Shown one piece after another: positions 37,586-45,937 of a stretch of DNA of 64,000 nucleotides (positions are counted from its first letter, which is position 1; every line of letters starts with the position of its first letter). Origin of the DNA: Clostridiales bacterium (lineage in GTDB: Bacteria; Bacillota; Clostridia; Christensenellales; UBA1242); assembly GCA_918262735.1 (NCBI GenBank), contig CAKJYJ010000002.1, positions 62,001-126,000 of the forward strand, in the 5' to 3' direction. The notes below the pieces were generated by a model. That model saw nothing but the letters and a program-made list of their open reading frames with translations. It had not been told where the DNA came from and did not search any database. Position numbers and translations under genes: made by a program.

Positions 37586-38011
37586 ATGATTAGGGTTTTG
37601 GCAAGTGGATATTTTGATCCAATTCATGTTGGACATATTGAGTATCTTAAAATGGCGAGAGAATTAGGGGATTATTTAATTGTTGCTGTTAATACAAATG
37701 AAAGCACAATAAGAAAGAAAGGATATTTTTTTATGGATCAAAAAGATCGGATAGAAATATTAAAATCCTTAAGATTTGTTGATGAAGTAATATCTGTTAT
37801 TGACCATGATGATACCGTTGCAGAAACAATAAATGCTGTACAACCAGACATTTTTGCCAAAGGTGGGGATCGACATGTTGGTAATCTACCCCAAAAAGAA
37901 ATAGATGTATGCACAAAGAATAATATAAAAATAATAACTGGGTTAGGGAAAAAAATTGAATCTAGTTCTGGTCTGATAAATAGACTCAACGAATTAAACA
38001 AAAAAAAATGA
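37586..38011 (+). CDS. Cytidylyl/adenylyltransferase (RfaE-C/TagD-like)
   Basis: 141 residues with the nucleotidyltransferase HxGH motif in SGYFDPIHVGHIEYLKMARELG near residue 15-19, AVNTNES, RIEILKSLRFVDEVI and FAKGGDRHVGN, ending IESSSGLI as the ISSxxx-like site. It joins CMP or ADP to a sugar or polyol phosphate. The KGGDR wording is closer to heptose-1-phosphate adenylyltransferases (HldE C-domain) than to TagD. It may feed the glycosyltransferases upstream, though it is its own unit. GGGAG ribosome site. Confidence 0.85.
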   Translation: MIRVLASGYFDPIHVGHIEYLKMARELGDYLIVAVNTNESTIRKKGYFFMDQKDRIEILKSLRFVDEVISVIDHDDTVAETINAVQPDIFAKGGDRHVGNLPQKEIDVCTKNNIKIITGLGKKIESSSGLINRLNELNKKK

Positions 38012-38032
38012 AGTCGGGTGACTTCATTTTTT
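38003..38032 (+). terminator. Terminator overlapping the nucleotidyltransferase stop codon
   Basis: AAAAAATGAAGT (38003-38014), six-base loop, ACTTCATTTTTT (38021-38032). The stop codon is inside the stem. Confidence 0.88.
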
Positions 38033-38034
38033 AC

Positions 38035-38111
38035 TGGTTGCGGGGGCTGGATTTGAACCTGCGACCTTCGGGTTATGAGCCCGACGAGCTTCCGAGCTGC
38101 TCTACCCCGCG
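38035..38111 (-). tRNA. Initiator tRNA-Met(CAU)
   Basis: 77-base gene with encoded CCA. The anticodon loop is CTCATAA on a stem whose lower part is three G-C pairs (TCGGG/CCCGA), and the acceptor begins CGCGGGG against CCCCGCA, leaving the first pair C-A unpaired. Both are identity features of initiator rather than elongator tRNA. The T arm has one A-A mismatch. It closely follows the nucleotidyltransferase terminator on the other strand. Confidence 0.95.
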
Positions 38112-38236
38112 ATATTTATTGACGGGTATATTATAGAGCATTATTTTATTTATGTCAATACTATTTCGTATAATTTATTGGCTTAAATGGTATTTTTATG
38201 TTCTTTTTATAATTTAAATGGCGGTGATTAGAGAAG

Positions 38237-39049
38237 TTATTTCTGGCGATTTAAGTATTCCTCAAAATCATCGATTATTTTTTTCAGTCTTTCATCCAAA
38301 TAATTTTTTGCGGTTGTTTGAATGTTTGTTGGCACACCATAAAATGCTCCTGCCATTGCCCCAGTAATTGCTCCCATGGTGTCGGTGTCGCCACCCCAAC
38401 CGATAACTTTTTTTATTGCATCTTCATATGAGTTTGATATTAAAAAAGCAAATATGCATTGAGGAACGGTTTCCTGACAAGAGCCCTCATATTTATAATT
38501 TTCAAATAGGTCGTCTTCGGTGTAGTTCATTGGGTAGTAGTTTTCTTCAACATACTTTTTTATTTCGTCTTTTGTTGTGCCGTTTAATGCAAGCCATTCA
38601 ACAACAGCCGTTGCCTCTGCACCCTTTAAGCCTTCTGGGTGGTTGTGGGTGATTTCGGTAACAACCCTAGAAAGAGCCTTAACCTCATTTAAGTTTTTTG
38701 CGAAATATGGAACTGCAGAAATTCTCATGGCGCTACCATTACCAAAAGAGTTATAGGGTTCTCTACTATCTGTTATTAACCATCTATAAAACATACTGCC
38801 ATATCCAGCAGTTCGAAGATACTCCTTGCCAATGTTTTTTATGTTATCAATTAATTGGTCTTTTAAATTAGAATAATTTCCATCACAATCTAAAAGCGTT
38901 TTTGTAATTATTAAAGTTAAAATTGAATCATCTGTGAACCTGTCATACCTGTTAAAAAGAGGAAAGTCCTTCATTTTTTGGCCAATAAATTCATAGTATG
39001 AGCCAGCAATATCCCCAGAAACAGCACCAATTACACCATTATTAATCAT
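38237..39049 (-). CDS. ADP-ribosylglycohydrolase family protein
   Basis: About 270 residues; the start is taken as ATG 39049, nine bases after GGAG, over ATG 39055, which is only three bases away. The DraG-like metal sites are visible as GAVSGDIAGSYYEF near residue 8, RFTDDSILT near 40, GNGSAMRISAVPYF near 102 and GWGGDTDTMGAITGAMAGAFYG near 225. The family removes ADP-ribose from proteins or small molecules. No DraT-type transferase is nearby. The 65-residue gene at 39065 is encoded just upstream. Confidence 0.92.
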   Translation of the reverse strand: MINNGVIGAVSGDIAGSYYEFIGQKMKDFPLFNRYDRFTDDSILTLIITKTLLDCDGNYSNLKDQLIDNIKNIGKEYLRTAGYGSMFYRWLITDSREPYNSFGNGSAMRISAVPYFAKNLNEVKALSRVVTEITHNHPEGLKGAEATAVVEWLALNGTTKDEIKKYVEENYYPMNYTEDDLFENYKYEGSCQETVPQCIFAFLISNSYEDAIKKVIGWGGDTDTMGAITGAMAGAFYGVPTNIQTTAKNYLDERLKKIIDDFEEYLNRQK

Positions 39050-39064
39050 ATACATAAACTCCTT

Positions 39065-39262
39065 TTACCAATCTTGTTTTTTTAATGTGTGAGATTTGAC
39101 ATCGTCGTAGAATGCAAAATAGTTATCTTTGAATTGTTGTTTAGATGTTTTGAAGCAATTGATAAGTTCGTCAAGTTCTTCTAGTGTGTAGTCGCTCAAC
39201 TTAAAATCCTCATCATATTGTTCAATTATTTTTATCCAACTTTCTCTTTCCGTTTTTTTCAT
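39065..39262 (-). CDS. Hypothetical protein, 65 aa
   Basis: A small acidic, helical protein (KKTERESWIKIIEQYDEDF, then YTLEELDELINCF) upstream of the ADP-ribosylglycohydrolase gene by about 15 bases, so probably co-transcribed. No clear ribosome site before its ATG. Not a family I recognise. Confidence 0.5.
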   Translation of the reverse strand: MKKTERESWIKIIEQYDEDFKLSDYTLEELDELINCFKTSKQQFKDNYFAFYDDVKSHTLKKQDW

Positions 39263-39338
39263 ATTAACATTATATAATAAACAGATTATTTAAGCAACCT
39301 ATGGCACATATTTTTATTGTTTAGCATTATATTAATAT

Positions 39339-40238
39339 ATGAAAAAATTTATATATAGTGGTGTTGGAACTGCACTTATAACTCCATTTAGTAATTGCAG
39401 AATTGATTGTCATGCGTTTGAATTACTCTTAAAAAAACAGTTAGATGCAGGGGTAGATGCGGTTATAGTTTTAGGAACAACGGGCGAAGCATCAACCATA
39501 TCTGCACACGAGAGGATGATAATAACCAAGCTTACGCTGGGAATGTGTAAGGGTAAGGCAAAGGTTATTGTTGGGTGCGGTGCAAACAACACACAAGAGG
39601 CAATTGTTAAATATAACGATGCGGAAGATCTTGGTGCGGATGGTGCATTGATTGTTACACCGTATTATAACAAATGCACACAAAACGGGTTAATTGAGCA
39701 CTATAGGGCAATTTCAGGTTCTGGCACTCTCCCAATAATTATATATAATGTTCCCTCAAGAACAGGAGTTAATATTTTGCCGGAAACCGTTGAGGTTTTA
39801 TCTCACGAGAAAAATATATATGGAATAAAAGAAGCAAGCGGGAATATTCCACAAATAATGGAAATATTCAGGCTAACAAGTAACAATTTTTCAGTTTTTT
39901 CTGGTGACGATGTTTTGAACAATGTGATTATACAAATGGGCGGGGCGGGAACGATTTCTGTGCTTTCGAACATTGTTCCTAAACTGTGCAAAAAGATGTA
40001 TGAGTTAAATATCAAAAAACAGTATGAAAAGTCAAACAGTATTCAATTAAGACTATTGCCACTTATTCACTCGCTTTTTGCTGAGGTCAATCCAATTCCA
40101 ATTAAGGCAGGGCTTAGTTATCTAGGGCTTTGTAAAAACGAATTAAGGTTACCGCTCACAACTATTCAAAACGATAACTTTGAAAAACTAAAAAAAGAGA
40201 TTGACTTAATTTGGGGCAAAGAGAATGATTGTGTGTAA
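39339..40238 (+). CDS. dapA: 4-hydroxy-tetrahydrodipicolinate synthase
   Basis: 299 residues of the TIM-barrel lyase that condenses pyruvate with aspartate semialdehyde in lysine and diaminopimelate synthesis. GTTGEASTIS lies near residue 46, IIYNVPSRTGVN near 134 (the active Tyr) and the Schiff-base Lys in YGIKEASGN near 163. GGAGTISVLSN and GLSYLGL follow the usual order. It overlaps lysC by 14 bases, supporting joint translation and a pathway role. Confidence 0.93.
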   Translation: MKKFIYSGVGTALITPFSNCRIDCHAFELLLKKQLDAGVDAVIVLGTTGEASTISAHERMIITKLTLGMCKGKAKVIVGCGANNTQEAIVKYNDAEDLGADGALIVTPYYNKCTQNGLIEHYRAISGSGTLPIIIYNVPSRTGVNILPETVEVLSHEKNIYGIKEASGNIPQIMEIFRLTSNNFSVFSGDDVLNNVIIQMGGAGTISVLSNIVPKLCKKMYELNIKKQYEKSNSIQLRLLPLIHSLFAEVNPIPIKAGLSYLGLCKNELRLPLTTIQNDNFEKLKKEIDLIWGKENDCV

Positions 40239-41463
40239 GTTTGGCGGAACCAGTGTTGCAGGGCCGGAAAGTGCATTATTAATTAAAAAGATTATAAATT
40301 CTAATCCCAACCGAAAAATAATTGTTGTTTCGGCATTAGGCAAAAGCGATGATTACCGTTATAAAGTAACAGACAAATTATTTGAGTTATATGGTAATTA
40401 TTCAAATGGAGAAGATTACTCGGACTGCATTAATGACGTTTTTACAAGATATGAAAAAATGTCAGAATATTTGGGAGTAAAGATTAATTGGAATGTGCAA
40501 AAGCAACAATTAATTCGGGATTTGCTGGAAAAAAGAGTTACAAGGGCATATGTTGTATCTAGAGGGGAATATTATTCCGCACTTTTATATTCAAAATATC
40601 TTGGTGGGCAATTTTTAGATGCAACCGATTATATTTATTTTAATAAAAACGGTAAATTAAATATTAATAGAACAATAAAAATGCTAAAAACATTGGACAA
40701 GGAAAAGTTGTATGTTATTGGTGGATTCTATGGGGCATTTGCGAACAAAGAGGTTTGTGTGTTTGATAGGGGTGGTTCTGATATAACTGGGGCGGTAATG
40801 GCAAAGGGTCTGAACGCAGAAATTTATGAAAACTATACAGATGTTTGTGGGGTTTATGATAAAAACCCAAATGTGTTTGTTGGCGCAAAAAACTTACCAA
40901 TACTTAGTTACAAAACCACAATCCAAATGGCAGAGGCGGGGAATGAGGTTATACATAAAGATGCACTACTAATTTTGAAAAACACGCAAACAATTCTTTT
41001 AATAAAAGACACCAGTAATTATATGAAATTAGGAACGGTGGTTTTGGATAATGGTGTTGTTTCAGATGATTTGTATATTTGTACAATGAAGACTGTTTGT
41101 TTAATAACAAAGAATGTAACCAATGAACTACTTACACGCATTGGTCATTGGGGTGACATTAAAAATATATATACTACCAAAAATTGTTACTATGTTATTG
41201 TAAATAATTGCGTTAAATCGCCAAACTGTTTGCGTGAGTGTTGTGGGAATAAAGTGGACTACGTTTATGTAATAAAACTGTTTTCTAATATAAAAATTAG
41301 TAAAAATAATCTAAAATTAGCAAAAAAAATAGCAAAAATGGTGAAAAATTATGCATTTTTTTGTAAATTTTGCGCAATTGATAACAATGTAACAATTATT
41401 TGTGATGGAAAATATTATGGCGTTGTGTTAAAAATAATTAACCGTTGTTTACAAAAAAAATAA
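40225..41463 (+). CDS. lysC: Aspartate kinase
   Basis: 412 residues. Aspartate kinase phosphorylates aspartate, the first step toward lysine, threonine and methionine. It opens MIVCKFGGTSVAGPE, the family ATP-site signature, then VVSALGKSDD, a catalytic-type VVSRGEYYSALL and FDRGGSDITGAVMA. Regulatory ACT sequence at the C-terminus (about 290-412) is degenerate: YVIVNNCVKSPN and CAIDNNVTIICDG are weak. It overlaps dapA. Allosteric control by lysine may therefore be altered; this is inferred. Confidence 0.9.
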   Translation: MIVCKFGGTSVAGPESALLIKKIINSNPNRKIIVVSALGKSDDYRYKVTDKLFELYGNYSNGEDYSDCINDVFTRYEKMSEYLGVKINWNVQKQQLIRDLLEKRVTRAYVVSRGEYYSALLYSKYLGGQFLDATDYIYFNKNGKLNINRTIKMLKTLDKEKLYVIGGFYGAFANKEVCVFDRGGSDITGAVMAKGLNAEIYENYTDVCGVYDKNPNVFVGAKNLPILSYKTTIQMAEAGNEVIHKDALLILKNTQTILLIKDTSNYMKLGTVVLDNGVVSDDLYICTMKTVCLITKNVTNELLTRIGHWGDIKNIYTTKNCYYVIVNNCVKSPNCLRECCGNKVDYVYVIKLFSNIKISKNNLKLAKKIAKMVKNYAFFCKFCAIDNNVTIICDGKYYGVVLKIINRCLQKK

Positions 41464-41497
41464 AATATGATAAACTTATGGCAATTGGGGGATTAAT

Positions 41498-42379
41498 ATG
41501 AAAAATCTACTTGTTGTTTATAATGAATCAATTCCTAGTGATGAATTCAAATCAAAAAACACACACTTGCTTGACCTTGCAAGGCATTATAATTATGATG
41601 TGACACTAAAGAGTAATACGGAGCTTTACACATACCTAAACACAAATGCAGTTAAAACCTTTTATGGAAATCTTAATTATGACTGTTGCTTGTTCTTTGA
41701 CCAAGATGCATACCTTGCAAAAAATTTGGAAATGCTTGGCATGAGAGTCATTAATAGTCCACGTGCCCTTTTAATGTGTGAGAATAAGGCAAATATGTAT
41801 CAAGAACTTGTTGCAAATCATATTTCTGTTCCAAGAACATTTATTCTTCCAGAACAAAAAATATATAATCAAGCCGGTATAAAAAACTTTATTGATGAGG
41901 CAGTTAACCAGCTTGGGCTTCCACTTATTATTAAAGAGTGGTATGGTGGTTCCGGAACTGGTGTTTATTTAGTAAAGACGAAACCTGATGTTTATGCGGT
42001 TATTGATAAGTTTAAGGGCAAAAGAATTCTGCTTCAAGAATTTATTTCGGAAGCATCTGGAAACGACCTGAGACTTTTTGTTGTTAAAGGGAAGGTTGTT
42101 GCATCACTTCGCCGTCAGTCAGCCGATGGAAACTTTAGATCAAATGTTGGTCTTGGTGGTAAGTTAACACCATATATTCCAACAATTGTTGAAAACAAAC
42201 TTGCAATAGATGCAACAAAGGCGATGGGCTGTGATTTTGCCGTTGTTGATATGTTAAAGGGCGTAACGGGTTCGCTTGTCTGCGAGGTTAACAGCACCGC
42301 AAACATTAATAATTTTATTGAATGTACTGGCGTTGACATAGCTGATATTTTAATTAAAGAGTGCATTAAGAAAAAGTAA
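41498..42379 (+). CDS. RimK-like ATP-grasp amino-acid ligase
   Basis: 293 residues of the ATP-grasp fold, which forms amide bonds from acyl phosphates. The N-terminal part is LVVYNESIPS; the ATP-binding and Mg sites are IIKEWYGGSGTGVYLV near residue 143, LLQEFISEASGNDLRLFVV near 180, and CEVNSTANINNF near 265. The order resembles RimK and LysX-like ligases more than D-Ala-D-Ala ligase. It follows lysC by 34 bases, so an amino-acid product of the dapA-lysC unit might be a substrate, which is inference. Ribosome site TGGGG. Confidence 0.85.
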   Translation: MKNLLVVYNESIPSDEFKSKNTHLLDLARHYNYDVTLKSNTELYTYLNTNAVKTFYGNLNYDCCLFFDQDAYLAKNLEMLGMRVINSPRALLMCENKANMYQELVANHISVPRTFILPEQKIYNQAGIKNFIDEAVNQLGLPLIIKEWYGGSGTGVYLVKTKPDVYAVIDKFKGKRILLQEFISEASGNDLRLFVVKGKVVASLRRQSADGNFRSNVGLGGKLTPYIPTIVENKLAIDATKAMGCDFAVVDMLKGVTGSLVCEVNSTANINNFIECTGVDIADILIKECIKKK

Positions 42380-42390
42380 ATCTATTTACA

Positions 42391-42428
42391 AAAAAACACC
42401 TCAACCAATTGTGGCTTTGGTGTTTTTT
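42391..42428 (+). terminator. Terminator of dapA-lysC-ATP-grasp unit
   Basis: AAAAAACACC (42391-42400) and GGTGTTTTTT at the end, joined through an inner imperfect stem around CAACCAATTGTGG. Confidence 0.75.
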
Positions 42429-42446
42429 TAATTAACAATAGTTTGA

Positions 42447-42767
42447 TTATTTTGATTTAGTTAATTTAATAAAAGAAACATCAACAACATTTTCAAAATC
42501 TTTCATTATTTCGGTTTTTGTTGGAAAAAAAGGAAACGGCCTTTTATTTTTAACATATTCGGCAACAAGAGTCTTTGCAAGGGTTGTTAGTTCAGCCTTG
42601 CAGGCTTCTTTTGTTTTTGAAATGCAATTTCTATTTGTTATTCCGGGAACAAAACCATGAAATTCTGTTAGCCCATCTTCTTTTTTGTATATTATTACCA
42701 ATGGCATTTTTAGTTCATTTGTTTCGCTAAAAGCATCGGCCTTTCCTTCACACGTTATTCTTGGCAT
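42447..42767 (-). CDS. Hypothetical protein, 106 aa, possibly HicB-like
   Basis: A small soluble protein with alternating strands and helices: MPLVIIYKKEDGLTEFHGFVPG, then TKEACKAELTTLAKTLVAEY. The pattern of a strand ending in a PG turn followed by a helix recalls HicB antitoxins, but no HicA toxin or HTH is beside it and the match is distant. GGGG is present upstream of the ATG (AAGGGGTG). Function unknown. Confidence 0.55.
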   Translation of the reverse strand: MPRITCEGKADAFSETNELKMPLVIIYKKEDGLTEFHGFVPGITNRNCISKTKEACKAELTTLAKTLVAEYVKNKRPFPFFPTKTEIMKDFENVVDVSFIKLTKSK

Positions 42768-42825
42768 AATTCACCCCTTTTTTATATTGTAAAACAAAAA
42801 TAAAAATAATCAAAGCATTTTTACA

Positions 42826-43326
42826 CTATTCTTCAATTCTGTAACCTAGAATATGTAACAATCTTAGTTTGACATAATTATATTGTGAAAGTTGTCGATT
42901 TTTCACATCATTCGTGTTTGCGCAAACATATATACCTGTAGGGGTTCGAGATTCTATTTTTGTTATAATTAAACTATGGCCAAATGCGAAAGCATCACCA
43001 AATCTTAGTTGAATAACGTCCCCAACATCACATACTTCAAGTGGGCTGATGGTGGCATATGGGCCAACGCTTTTGTTATTTATCAGGAAGTTATATAGTG
43101 GTTCAACATTTGCCCAAGAAGTTGAAGTGTTTGCAGGGGAGATATAATACCAGCCATTATCTGTAAAATTCATTTTTGGGGCTCCGGCGTATATGCATTG
43201 AGAAATATAGTTTGTGCAGTTCCCGCCACTTGTTGTGTAGTTAAAATATTCTGGGTTTCTTACAAGGGCATATTTAAGGGCATAATCAACCGCGGCATTT
43301 CGATTATATGTTCTATTTTTTAACAT
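42826..43326 (-). CDS. Amidase-domain (Amidase_6-type) protein
   Basis: 166 residues that open RTYNRNAAVDYALKYALVRN and carry GGNCTNYISQCIYAG, with the conserved Cys of papain-like amidases, then YYISPANTSTSWANVEPLY, ISPLEVCDVGDVIQLRFG and the His segment FGHSLIITKIES. This is the layout of the putative amidase domain (PF12671) found in clostridial cell-wall proteins. No signal peptide precedes it, unlike most secreted members. Likely cleaves a peptide or muropeptide amide; target unknown. Confidence 0.85.
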   Translation of the reverse strand: MLKNRTYNRNAAVDYALKYALVRNPEYFNYTTSGGNCTNYISQCIYAGAPKMNFTDNGWYYISPANTSTSWANVEPLYNFLINNKSVGPYATISPLEVCDVGDVIQLRFGDAFAFGHSLIITKIESRTPTGIYVCANTNDVKNRQLSQYNYVKLRLLHILGYRIEE

Positions 43327-43401
43327 ATATTTTTATATGATAAAACGCTAATAATTTGTCAAAAAGGAAATAATATGGTAAAATAAAATAAGAAGGTGGT
43401 T

Positions 43402-44115
43402 ATGAAAGAAAAACATAGATATCACGTATGGGATTATGTAAACATTGTTGTTTTTTATTCTATTTTTATTCTGTTTTTAGTTGCAAGTGTAATGGGAATT
43501 ATACAGGTATCAAAAGGACAAATTGAAGCAAAAGACCTGATATATAGAATATTATTAACACTTCTTATGTGTGTGCCATTCTTAGTTAAAAAAATATTTA
43601 GAATAACATTTTCAAGAGTTGTTTCAATCGTCTATTATTTATATATGTTTCTTGCCGGATTTTTGGGAGTTGTGCTAAGTTTTTATGTTAAGGTTGAGTG
43701 GTGGGACATATTAATTCATTTTTTAATGGGTTTAGCTGTGTCGGTACTATCAATATATGTTTTGAACTTAACCGTATACAAAAAGGACACATCAAAGCAT
43801 AATCTCTTTTTCACATTCTTATTTATGCTTAGTTTCACAATGCTTGTGGGTGTTTTGTGGGAAATATTAGAGTTTACTGGTGATGCTATCTTTAACATGG
43901 GCTATCAAAGATATGTAACGTATGATGGAGAAGTGCTTATTGGTAGGGCTGTTCTAATAGACACAATGACGGATTTACTAATGGAACTTGGCGGAGCGGT
44001 AATGGGTATTATATTCACAGTTGTTACCAAAGGAATTGATAAAAACTTTCTAAAAACTTTTAAGATTAAGAAGCTAAAACATTTAGAACCAGAAGTTGAA
44101 GACATTGAAGAATAA
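43402..44115 (+). CDS. YjdF/DUF2238-like membrane protein
   Basis: Start at ATG 43402 after AAGGTGG; an in-frame GTG at 43396 sits on that site. The 237 residues contain about six membrane helices with a charged KDTSKHN loop. Segments EWWDILIHFLMGLAVSV, GVLWEILEFTGDAIF and DTMTDLLMELGGAVMGI match the DUF2238 pattern (DxxxH, WExxE, DTxxDL..D..GA). The C-terminus is acidic. Function of the family is unknown. Confidence 0.8.
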   Translation: MKEKHRYHVWDYVNIVVFYSIFILFLVASVMGIIQVSKGQIEAKDLIYRILLTLLMCVPFLVKKIFRITFSRVVSIVYYLYMFLAGFLGVVLSFYVKVEWWDILIHFLMGLAVSVLSIYVLNLTVYKKDTSKHNLFFTFLFMLSFTMLVGVLWEILEFTGDAIFNMGYQRYVTYDGEVLIGRAVLIDTMTDLLMELGGAVMGIIFTVVTKGIDKNFLKTFKIKKLKHLEPEVEDIEE

Positions 44116-44141
44116 TAAATATAATCAAATAATTATAAACC

Positions 44142-44170
44142 AAAAATGCAAGGCACCGCCTTGCATTTTT
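44142..44170. terminator. Bidirectional terminator
   Basis: AAAAATGCAAGGC (44142-44154), three-base loop, GCCTTGCATTTTT (44158-44170): thirteen perfect pairs, between two converging genes. Confidence 0.95.
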
Positions 44171-44184
44171 ATAACAATCCATTA

Positions 44185-44871
44185 TTATTCTTTTAGACCA
44201 GTTGAGTTTCTTGCACCACAAATAGGGCAGTTGTTAAGTTTTTTATCATAGCAAGAATCACAGTATTCGCAGACCACATTGTTTTCGTAGAATGTTTTAT
44301 TCTTTGCTTCTTTTGTTGCCTGTTTTGCAATATCATCTAATTTTGAATAAACCATTTCGCAGTCATGAATATCAAAAAACACGGTTGCTGCTTTGTTTCC
44401 GGTTATGTATATGTCGCCAACCCTAAATAGTTTGTCCCAAAAGCTTCGTTTAATATTAATAGAGTTTAATTCTTCTAATTTAATTTCATCAATAATCCTG
44501 CCTGATTTGCCACTTTGGTTAATTATTCGTTCGTTTGTTATGTAGTATTTGTTGTATTTTAGTTCTGCAAGCCCCTTAAATAGTTGCCATAGAAAAATCC
44601 AAACAGGCATTAAGTGAAGGGCAAAAAAAGGAATAATAAAGAAAAAGGTTAATGGAGTTATGGCGCCCTGAGAGAATAACAGCACAATTATTCCAATATC
44701 AATTGCGCCCCATAAAAGAGCAACAGGGAAGAATGATGCACATTTTTGAAGGGCATATGAAATTCTTTTTGGTTTACTTTTCCAGAGTATCATTTCATTC
44801 TTACCCAAAGTTTTGTTAATATCTAAACACTCATCAGTTTTTGTTTTGAAATAGTTTTGATCAATTTTCAT
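44185..44871 (-). CDS. Bacterial PH-domain membrane protein with zinc ribbon
   Basis: Start at ATG 44871 with GGAG six bases upstream; earlier in-frame starts overlap or lack a site. The 228 residues include two membrane helices (SFFPVALLWGAIDIGIIVLL and LTFFFIIPFFALHLMPVWIFL), then a bPH-type domain (YYITNERIINQSG, IKLEELNSINIKRSFWDK, VGDIYIT). The C-terminus is a four-Cys ribbon, CEYCDSCYDKKLNNCPICG. PH-like membrane proteins of this kind are common and unassigned in role. Confidence 0.82.
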   Translation of the reverse strand: MKIDQNYFKTKTDECLDINKTLGKNEMILWKSKPKRISYALQKCASFFPVALLWGAIDIGIIVLLFSQGAITPLTFFFIIPFFALHLMPVWIFLWQLFKGLAELKYNKYYITNERIINQSGKSGRIIDEIKLEELNSINIKRSFWDKLFRVGDIYITGNKAATVFFDIHDCEMVYSKLDDIAKQATKEAKNKTFYENNVVCEYCDSCYDKKLNNCPICGARNSTGLKE

Positions 44872-45012
44872 ATATAGCTCCATATATTCCTTGGTTATAA
44901 ATAACCAGACAAACAACTATTTTAAGTATACACAATTTTGCCAACTTTTCAAAATGATTTACATGACTGCCCATACATTTTTACACCATACATAACATAT
45001 TTATTAGAACAG

Positions 45013-45041
45013 TTGAATTTTTAATAACAGTATGGTATACT
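45013..45041 (+). promoter_or_regulatory. Promoter of the interrupted tRNA-Arg
   Basis: TTGAAT (45013-45018), 17-base spacer, TATACT (45036-45041), 38 bases before the tRNA 5' half. After insertion of the element it reads into the element's own tRNA-Arg, which has no convincing promoter of its own. Confidence 0.65.
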
Positions 45042-45078
45042 AATCCACGATTTTGGGTAATTCAACACCCATAATTTT

Positions 45079-45118
<40 letters not shown>

Positions 45119-45140
45119 TATCGACTTGGACAAAATTAAA

Positions 45141-45220
45141 ATCCCTAAACATCCCTAAAATACTGACAATTTGCAAGTAATCCAAACTCACACAAAACCA
45201 AAGTTCACCAAAAGTTCACC
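45141..45220 (+). repeat. Direct repeats near the left end (possible integrase arm sites)
   Basis: ATCCCTAAA at 45141 and 45151, and AAAGTTCACC at 45200-45209 and 45211-45220, each pair about one helical turn apart. AAAGTTCACC recurs once near the right end at 61393-61402. This layout fits arm-type integrase binding sites; not proven. Confidence 0.55.
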
Positions 45221-45244
45221 CAACCCAAACAAAAACCCTAATAT

Positions 45245-45321
<77 letters not shown>

Positions 45322-45333
45322 ATTTCTAAAGAA

Positions 45334-45361
45334 AAAAGACGCTATTTTACGGCGTCTTTTT
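45334..45361. terminator. Terminator after the element tRNA-Arg and kwaA-like gene
   Basis: AAAAAGACGC and GCGTCTTTTT (45352-45361) around a nine-base loop. Nearly identical to the terminator at 61606-61632. The stop codon of the converging gene lies inside it. Confidence 0.88.
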
Positions 45362-45937
45362 CTGTGATATTCTTACTATATCTGAACGATTAGATTTTAA
45401 TTTTATTATTTTGTTAATATTCATATCAACATTTTTTGCAAAAATGTGGAGCGTTTTTTCTTGATTACCTTTCAATGACATACATTTACATTCGTAAATT
45501 CTATATTTTAAAATATTTAATGTGGGATTAATATAATACAAGTTTTCTCTTATATAAATAAATCCAAGTAGTAAATGTATCATACATATAAAAATACAAT
45601 CAAATAGCAAATCTGTGTAAGGGACAGCAAAGGCTGTTAAAACCAACAAAGAAAAATGAGTAAAATATTGTTCCCCTGTATGATTTTTACATTCAACTAT
45701 TTTGTACTCTATTCCTAGTGAGTTTTCTTTAAATTTTAATGTTTTAATAGTTATTAAAACGGAAGCCAATATGCCTATGAAAGTTAATAGTGCAACAATT
45801 CCAAAGCAAATCCAAGATTTTAAACTCATTGTATAATCACTATTTACTAAATAATTTGGAATCATTCTTACCAAGAATATTATATTCATAAAACATACAG
45901 CCATTAAATAATAAAAGATTTTTTCAATTATTTTCAT
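45347..45937 (-). CDS. KwaA-like four-helix membrane protein
   Basis: 196 residues with four membrane helices at about 8-30, 42-64, 93-112 and 114-134, then a soluble C-terminus of about 60 residues. It overlaps the DUF4868 gene by four bases (ATGA type), so the two are translated together. Kiwa anti-phage systems pair a four-helix membrane protein (KwaA, about 200 residues) with a DUF4868 protein (KwaB). The pairing, size and topology fit. Sequence alone does not prove it, and the gene order (kwaB then kwaA) is the reverse of what I recall. Confidence 0.6.
   Translation of the reverse strand: MKIIEKIFYYLMAVCFMNIIFLVRMIPNYLVNSDYTMSLKSWICFGIVALLTFIGILASVLITIKTLKFKENSLGIEYKIVECKNHTGEQYFTHFSLLVLTAFAVPYTDLLFDCIFICMIHLLLGFIYIRENLYYINPTLNILKYRIYECKCMSLKGNQEKTLHIFAKNVDMNINKIIKLKSNRSDIVRISQKKTP

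Noticed and set aside
42447..42767. HicAB toxin-antitoxin module
   Set aside because: Only a faint HicB-like pattern; no HicA-like double-stranded RNA-binding gene adjoins it.
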